Shown one piece after another: positions 32,717 to 38,409 of a stretch of DNA of 38,409 nt (position 1 is its first letter; every line of letters starts with the position of its first letter). The notes under the pieces are model-generated. The model did not search any database. It saw only the letters and a program-made list of their open reading frames with translations, and was not told where the DNA came from. The translations under genes and the position numbers were made by a program. Source of the stretch: Synechococcaceae cyanobacterium (lineage in GTDB: Bacteria; Cyanobacteriota; Cyanobacteriia; PCC-6307; Cyanobiaceae); the NCBI GenBank assembly GCA_947461705.1, contig CANHMF010000007.1, positions 1-38,409 on the forward strand, read 5' to 3'.

Positions 32717-34047
32717 TGACGTTGTCCTCCGCTGCCAGCGCTGGCCCGTGGGCGGCGGCGCAGCGGCTGCTGGGCCAGGGTCTGGCGGGTCTTGATGGCG
32801 AGCGGCCCGAGCCTGCCCACCCCCTGGCCTGGCGCTGTTTCCAGCTGGGCCTGTTCTTCCTCGCCTCCAGTGCCCTGATTGCTGGCGTGCTGTTGTTCGT
32901 GGCGCTGCTGCTGGGCAGCCGCAACCGGGAACCCTGGTGGCAGGACCGTTGTAACCGCTGGTTGGCGGCGGCGGCGCTGCTGATGCTGGTGGGCTGCTTC
33001 GGGGCCAGCAGCGGCCCCCTGGCCTGGGTGGGGCTTGGCAATTGGCTGCCGTTTTTCTGGGCTTTCTGGGGCTACCAGCCCTATCTGGCCACCCCCGCGG
33101 CCCGACGGCGGGTGGCCCTGTGGCTGGTGGCCGGCACGGTGCCGGTGATCGTCACCGGCCTGGGGCAGCTCTGGTTCGGCTGGCACGGGCCGTTTGAGGT
33201 GCTGGGCGGCGCGATCATCTGGCATCTCAAGCAGGGCGGGCGGCCCCGGGGCCGCCTCTCCGGCCTGTTCGACTACGCCAACATCACGGCCGCCTGGTTG
33301 GCCCTGAGCTGGCCCCTGGCCCTGGCGGCCCTGTTGGAGTGCTCGCGGCGCTGGCGCCAGGCCTGGGCTGAGGCGGAATCCCGCTGGTTGCCGCTGTTGC
33401 TGGCCCTGGCGCTGGTGGTGAGCCAGGCGGCGGCGCTCTACCTCACGGATTCCCGCAACGCCTGGGGGGCGCTGGTGTTGGCGGTGCCGATCGTGGCTGG
33501 GCCCTTGAGCTGGCCCTGGCTGTTGCCGCTGCTGGCCCTCACGTTGGTGCCGGTAGCCCTGGCCTGTCTGCCGGGGGTCCCGGAGCTGCTGCAGGGGGTG
33601 GCTCGGGCCCTGGTGCCCGAGGCGATCTGGGGGCGGCTCACGGATCTGAAATTCGCCAACCGTCCCCAGGAGATCACCCGCCTGAGCCAGTGGTCCGTGG
33701 CCGTGGGGCTGATCGCTGAACGCCCCTGGCTGGGGTGGGGTGCGGCGGCCTTCAGCGTGATCTATCCCCTGCGTACGGGCAAGTGGCATGGCCATCCCCA
33801 CAACATCGCCATCGATCTAGCGATGAGCCATGGCTTGGTGGTGGCCGTGATCGTGGTGGGGTTGGTGCTGTGGCTGCTGATCCGCGCGGCCCGGCTGGGC
33901 ATGGCCCAGGGCACGGTTTTTGAGCGGGCCTGGTGGGCGGCGGCCCTGGTGCTGGTGCTGCTCCACGGCACCGACATCCCCATGTATGACAGCCGCATCA
34001 ACATCGCCGGCTGGGTCTTGCTGGTGGGCTTGCGCTGCCGGATCTGA
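32716..34047 (+). CDS. O-antigen ligase / IctB-family membrane protein
   Basis: Multi-TM; RLSGLFDYANITAAWLALSWPLAL, LTDSRNAWGALVLAVPI, HGHPHNIAIDLAMSHGLV typical of the Wzy/O-antigen ligase fold. Start overlaps the purU stop by 1 nt. Confidence 0.85.
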   Translation: MTLSSAASAGPWAAAQRLLGQGLAGLDGERPEPAHPLAWRCFQLGLFFLASSALIAGVLLFVALLLGSRNREPWWQDRCNRWLAAAALLMLVGCFGASSGPLAWVGLGNWLPFFWAFWGYQPYLATPAARRRVALWLVAGTVPVIVTGLGQLWFGWHGPFEVLGGAIIWHLKQGGRPRGRLSGLFDYANITAAWLALSWPLALAALLECSRRWRQAWAEAESRWLPLLLALALVVSQAAALYLTDSRNAWGALVLAVPIVAGPLSWPWLLPLLALTLVPVALACLPGVPELLQGVARALVPEAIWGRLTDLKFANRPQEITRLSQWSVAVGLIAERPWLGWGAAAFSVIYPLRTGKWHGHPHNIAIDLAMSHGLVVAVIVVGLVLWLLIRAARLGMAQGTVFERAWWAAALVLVLLHGTDIPMYDSRINIAGWVLLVGLRCRI

Positions 34048-34050
34048 GGC

Positions 34051-35595
34051 TCAGCCGGCCGCCAGGGCCTCATCGCGGTGTTTCTGCAGGGTGGCCTTGG
34101 GCAGGGGGCCTTCGAGATGCTCCCAGGGGAGAACGCGATCGGGCCTCCAGCTGGCGTGGATCACGTCGTCCCAGCCGGGTAGCGCGGGCGTTGCGTCCTT
34201 CGCCATCTCTCGGTAGGCCTTCTTCCAGCCCCCCAGGCTTTCGTGGCTGCCGCGGGCCGCGGCGATCACCGGTGCCAGGCGGCGGTCGCTGCGGGAGAGC
34301 AGGGCCTGGATCACGCTCCAGCCGTAGCTCTCGGGCCGCAGCTCGATGCCCTTGGGCTTGAGCCGCTTGGCCAGCAGCTTGAGCCGCTTGTCGGCTTCGG
34401 GGCGCACGCCTTCCCATTGGAAGGGGGTGTGGGCCTTGGGCACGAAGGTGCTCACCCCGAAGGAGAGTCGCAGACCGGGGGTGGCCTTCTTGAGATCCAG
34501 CAGCAGCTGGGCCGTGGCCTCCACGTCGGCCTCGTCTTCGCTGGGCAGCCCCACCATCCCGTAGAGCTTCAGGCCCGTGAGGCCCCCCTCCTTGGCGTAG
34601 CGGGCTGCGGCATAGATCTCCTCGGTGGCCAGCTTTTTGTTCACCACCTCCCGCATCCGCTCGCTGCCGCTCTCGATGGCGATCGTGAGCGACTTACTGC
34701 CGCGCTTGGCCAGGATGCGGCCCAGCTCGGGCGTCACGGTGGCGGCCCGTACCGAGCTCACGCTCACGCGGGTGCCATCGAAGCGGTCCTGGTCGAGCCA
34801 GGCCAGCAGGTCGGCGAACTGGGGGTGCTGGGTCACCGAGGCTCCCAGCAGCCCCAGGCGCTGGGTGGCACCGAGCCCTTTCTCCACGGCCGGGATCAGG
34901 CCATCGTCGAGGCTGGGGGTGCGGAAGGGCAGGGTGAGGTAGCTCGCCAGGCAGAAGCGGCACAGCTCCGGACAGCTGCGCACCACTTCCACCATGTGGA
35001 TGGAGGGCCAGGCCGCCTCCGGGGTGATCACCGTGGAGTGGCTGAGGGTGTTGCCGCGCCAGGTTTGTTTGGCCGTGGTGGCAGGGATGCCCGGTTCTGT
35101 GGGCTCAACTCCCAAGAGATCGCCCTCGCTGGAGTAGCGGGGGGCATAGAGGCTCGGCACGTACACCCCCGGCACCTGGGCCAGTCGCCGCAGCCGCTCG
35201 GGCCTGGGGGCTTCCCGGCACTCCTGCAGCGCTTCCACAAAGGCGGGCAGGAGCAGCTCACCATCCCCCAGCAACACCGCATCAAAGAAAGGGGCCAGGG
35301 GCTCAGGGTTGGCCGTGAGCACCGGGCCGCCCCCGAACACGATTGGATCGGCATTGCCCCGCTGGCTGGCCCAGATCGGGATGCGTTGCTGCTCCAGCAG
35401 GTCCAGCAGCACCGGCCCGTCGAGTTCCCAGCTCAGCGACAGGCCGAACAGGTCGCAGTGGCGGTGCGGTGGGTCGCCTTGGTCGGTGAACAGGCGCCGC
35501 ACATCCACATCAGGCCGCTGGGCCAGGGTGGCCCACACCACCTGATATCCCAGGCTGGTGATCCCCACGGTGTAGGTGCTGGGGAAGGCCAGCAC
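34051..35595 (-). CDS. Radical SAM protein with B12-binding-type N-terminus
   Basis: CPELCRFC (CxxxCxxC) cluster motif; N-terminal AFPSTYTVGITSLGYQVVWATLAQRPDVDVRRLFTD. GTG start; no better start before an upstream in-frame TGA. Confidence 0.88.
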   Translation of the reverse strand: MLAFPSTYTVGITSLGYQVVWATLAQRPDVDVRRLFTDQGDPPHRHCDLFGLSLSWELDGPVLLDLLEQQRIPIWASQRGNADPIVFGGGPVLTANPEPLAPFFDAVLLGDGELLLPAFVEALQECREAPRPERLRRLAQVPGVYVPSLYAPRYSSEGDLLGVEPTEPGIPATTAKQTWRGNTLSHSTVITPEAAWPSIHMVEVVRSCPELCRFCLASYLTLPFRTPSLDDGLIPAVEKGLGATQRLGLLGASVTQHPQFADLLAWLDQDRFDGTRVSVSSVRAATVTPELGRILAKRGSKSLTIAIESGSERMREVVNKKLATEEIYAAARYAKEGGLTGLKLYGMVGLPSEDEADVEATAQLLLDLKKATPGLRLSFGVSTFVPKAHTPFQWEGVRPEADKRLKLLAKRLKPKGIELRPESYGWSVIQALLSRSDRRLAPVIAAARGSHESLGGWKKAYREMAKDATPALPGWDDVIHASWRPDRVLPWEHLEGPLPKATLQKHRDEALAAG

Positions 35596-35784
35596 CGCCC
35601 GCAGCGCTCCGGCTGCGGGTTGGGCGGGCTCAAACAGCAGGGTTTCCTGGTTCAGGGAGCGATCAGAACGGTTGGAACCAGGCTCTCACCTGGCCTTGCT
35701 CAGAGGCTCCAGGCCACGCCATCGATCACGTAGCCACGGGACGGGACGAACGGAGCATCCCCGGCAGCGGCTGAGAAGCCATAG

Positions 35785-36093
35785 GTGGACGATCTGACGG
35801 GCAGTTTCAGTCTTGGTTCCACGGTCTTGATCGGGGACCTTGATACAGGACAGCAAGCGAAGATTCGTTTTCCCGATGATCGGGATTCCTTGCTAACTCA
35901 TGCTGCCCTTACGGGATCTGGGCGAATCGCGGCAGCAGCCATACCATCGCCGGCGGCGGTGAAGAAGCGCTGTGGCCAAGGATGCGACAAGGTGGGGTTG
36001 GTTTGTGTCTACCTGGTCGATGAGGGTGCAGTGACAGGTTGTTTTCCGGCTGCGCCACCTACCCGTATCGCAATCGCGAGCGGGTCGATCTGA
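35785..36093 (+). CDS. Hypothetical ORF at the edge of the AT-richer patch (may not be a gene)
   Basis: 102-aa GTG-start ORF MDDLTGSFSLGSTVLIGDLDTGQQAKIRFPDDRD...; no recognised domain. Confidence 0.25.
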   Translation: MDDLTGSFSLGSTVLIGDLDTGQQAKIRFPDDRDSLLTHAALTGSGRIAAAAIPSPAAVKKRCGQGCDKVGLVCVYLVDEGAVTGCFPAAPPTRIAIASGSI

Positions 36094-36127
36094 TTAGTCG
36101 TTTTTTGGGGGATTTAGTGTAGGTGGC

Positions 36128-37153
36128 TTGACTTCGCTGGATTTCGTGGCGAAGCTTGGAGATCTGCTCGTTTCAGAGCTTTGCATGGGTGAGTCAATGG
36201 CCTCGCAAAGGCTCAGCATGGATAGCGTGACGGGTCTGCCTACTGATGCTGTGCAAGGGCTGCTGATTCGTGAGCAGTGGGATAGTAACTGGGGCTATTG
36301 CGGTGAAACAAGTCTGATTGCGGCCGGCATGACATTTGGCCAATACGCCTCGCAGTTCACGGTCAGAGAGCTGGCCTCTCCGGGCATTCCCCAGGTCAAC
36401 GAAGCATCTCAGTTGCTCCTGGGGGTCAATGACGAAGTGGCAGCTCGCGCCATGCATTTAATGGCCAGCGAATACAGCAGCTCGGGCAACCCGCCGGGCC
36501 GGGCAAGAGAGCGTGGGTTTCTCACCTGGATTCGCGATCGGATTGATTCGGGTGCAAGGGTAGTCCTGGGTGTCTATATCAAGGCTGCACATGATGCCGA
36601 GTATGACCATATTGTGCCGGCTGTTGATGTTGTGACTGGTGGCGTCAAGGCAGGTCGATCTTCGCTTAAGGACCGATTCTTCTTTGCGGATAACTATGGC
36701 CAGCTTCTGAGTGGCAGGTTTCGCAATCTTCTGCGTGACCGCCGTGCTGCGAATGCGTCATCAGCTCCGCCCTATTCAATACCCAGCGGTGTCAAGAACT
36801 ATGCAGTGGCGATCGGCGGAGTTGCCGATCGCGATCAAGTAACCATCCCCGTGAGGCTTCAAGCGAGTCGTAACGATGAGCCCGTGCTGTCTGAAGCTGC
36901 TGTGCATCCACCCACTCCGGAGCCGCTTGGGATCCGTGCAACGGTTTTGATTGCCGATCAGAATCAGAGTTATAATGTTTACCGCTACGACGACTTCGGC
37001 AAAGTACCAGAAGCTTCTTTCAATGCTGCTGCCGCTAATGCCATTCAGTCTTGGGTGATCCCCGCCCATTCAGGTGGGTCTGTGTCCTTCGATATCGATG
37101 TTCTAACCAGCGATACTGTCGTGTTTCGTGCTGTCCCGAGCACTGCCCTCTAA
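36128..37153 (+). CDS. Putative cysteine peptidase, C39/papain-like fold, orphan accessory gene
   Basis: NWGYCGETSLIAAGMTFGQYASQ (candidate Cys), FLTWIRDRIDSGARVVLGVYIKAAHDAEYDHIVPAVDVV (candidate His), FFFADNYGQ (candidate Asp/Asn): C-H-D order as in C39-like peptidases. TTG start at 36128 or ATG at 36185. Confidence 0.6.
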   Translation: MTSLDFVAKLGDLLVSELCMGESMASQRLSMDSVTGLPTDAVQGLLIREQWDSNWGYCGETSLIAAGMTFGQYASQFTVRELASPGIPQVNEASQLLLGVNDEVAARAMHLMASEYSSSGNPPGRARERGFLTWIRDRIDSGARVVLGVYIKAAHDAEYDHIVPAVDVVTGGVKAGRSSLKDRFFFADNYGQLLSGRFRNLLRDRRAANASSAPPYSIPSGVKNYAVAIGGVADRDQVTIPVRLQASRNDEPVLSEAAVHPPTPEPLGIRATVLIADQNQSYNVYRYDDFGKVPEASFNAAAANAIQSWVIPAHSGGSVSFDIDVLTSDTVVFRAVPSTAL

Positions 37154-37194
37154 GGGGTTGTCTGGCCGCCACTTTCTTGGAGGATTCCTGTGCC

Positions 37195-38409
37195 TCACAC
37201 CTCCGCGAGCACCTTCGCCTCCTCCTCGGAAGTCACCACCCGGCCGGCATCCTCGAAGCCTTCGATCTGATCGAAGTTGAGGTAGCGGTAGAGCTCGGCG
37301 CCCTTGGGATCGATCTTGGCGGCGGCGATGGCCAGGTATTGCTCCTTGGTGGGGATGCGGCCCAGCTGCGCACACACCGCCGCCAGCTCGGCGCTGCCCA
37401 GGTACACCTGGGAGCCGTTGCCGAGGCGGTTGTTGAAGTTGCGGGTGCTAGTGGAGAACACGGTGGTGTTGTCCTCCACCCGTGCCTGGTTGCCCATGCA
37501 CAGGGAGCAGCCGGGCATCTCCATGCGTGAGCCGGCCTTCTCGAAGATGGCGTAGTAGCCCTCCTGTTTGAGCATCTCCTCATCCATGCGGGTGGGCGGG
37601 CAGACCCACAGGCGTGCACTGTTTTCGCCCTGGCCTTCCAGCACTGTGGCGGCGGCGCGGTAGTGGCCGATGTTGGTCATGCAGGAGCCGATGAACACCT
37701 CGTCGATGGGCTTGCCTGCTTCCTCGGAGAGCAGCTTGACGTTGTCGGGGTCGTTGGGGCAGGCCAGGATCGGCTCGGTGATGGCATCGAGATCGATCTC
37801 GATCACAGCCGCGTATTCGGCATCGGCGTCAGCCTCCAGCAGCTGGGGATCGGCCAGCCAGGCCTCCATGGCCTTGATACGGCGTGCGAGGGTGCGGGCA
37901 TCGCCATAGCCACGGGCGATCATGTTTTTCAACAGCGCCACATTGCTGCGCAGGTATTCGCTCACCGTGTCCACCGAGAGCTTGATGGTGCTGCCGGCGC
38001 AGGAGCGCTCGGCGGTGGCGTCGGTGAGCTCAAAGGCTTGCTCGAGCTTCAGATCGGGCAGGCCCTCGATCTCCATGATTCGGCCGTTGAACACGTTCTG
38101 TTTGCCTTCCTTGGCCACGGTGAGCAGGCCCTGCTGAATCGCCACGTAGGGGATGGCATTCACCACATCGCGCAGGGTCACGCCCGGCTGCAGCGAGCCG
38201 GAGAACTTCACCAGCACCGATTCGGGCATGTCGAGCGGCATGGCGCCGATGGCGGCGGCGAAGGCCACCAGGCCCGAGCCGGCTGGGAAGGAGATGCCTA
38301 GGGGGAAGCGGGTGTGGCTGTCGCCGCCGGTGCCCACGGTGTCGGGCAGGAGCATGCGGTTGAGCCAGCTGTGGATGATGCCGTCGCCGGGGCGCAGGGC
38401 CACACCGCC
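37195..38409 (-). CDS. acnB: Aconitate hydratase B (C-terminal part, runs off window end)
   Basis: [97 protein letters not shown]. Confidence 0.96.
   Translation of the reverse strand, partial: GGVALRPGDGIIHSWLNRMLLPDTVGTGGDSHTRFPLGISFPAGSGLVAFAAAIGAMPLDMPESVLVKFSGSLQPGVTLRDVVNAIPYVAIQQGLLTVAKEGKQNVFNGRIMEIEGLPDLKLEQAFELTDATAERSCAGSTIKLSVDTVSEYLRSNVALLKNMIARGYGDARTLARRIKAMEAWLADPQLLEADADAEYAAVIEIDLDAITEPILACPNDPDNVKLLSEEAGKPIDEVFIGSCMTNIGHYRAAATVLEGQGENSARLWVCPPTRMDEEMLKQEGYYAIFEKAGSRMEMPGCSLCMGNQARVEDNTTVFSTSTRNFNNRLGNGSQVYLGSAELAAVCAQLGRIPTKEQYLAIAAAKIDPKGAELYRYLNFDQIEGFEDAGRVVTSEEEAKVLAEV

Noticed and set aside
36091-36130. T6G5 run (36101-36111) as a possible slippage site fusing the 35785-36093 ORF to the peptidase ORF
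   Set aside because: The upstream ORF already terminates at TGA 36091-36093 before the run, and frame 2 has a TAG at 36095, so slippage there would not fuse them.

Overview
This is a GC-rich, densely packed cyanobacterial chromosomal segment. Gene content and protein character (PsbQ, Tic20, SPS, DUF561, DUF3134, DUF1400-type hydrolase) suggest a Cyanobium/Synechococcus-type picocyanobacterium; that placement is inference. Most of the window is core housekeeping: dnaX (partial), LRAT-like protein, clpX-clpP-tig, asd-dapA-rnj, TPR-like protein, tilS, DUF561, YvlD/holin-IV-like membrane protein, uvrB, DUF1400-type hydrolase, sucrose-phosphate synthase, LCP protein, purT, mraY, DUF3134, argG, rpsF, Tic20-like, aroE, dnaK, pstS, thiO-like oxidase, psbQ, purU, IctB/O-antigen-ligase-like, a B12-binding-type radical SAM protein and acnB (partial). 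The clearest accessory material is a visibly AT-richer patch at about 35.8-37.15 kb. It carries an orphan predicted cysteine peptidase with a C39/papain-like Cys-His-Asp order. Other candidates worth checking are a hairpin that buries the dnaK Shine-Dalgarno sequence (possible RNA thermometer), an Arg-rich C-terminal tail on RNase J resembling the cyanobacterial RNase E PNPase-binding peptide, a probably degenerate phosphatase domain on SPS, and a zero-spacer divergent start (CATATG) between tilS and DUF561. I saw no CRISPR array, tRNA, rRNA, transposon or phage module. Most of the long antisense ORFs in the track look like high-GC artefacts.
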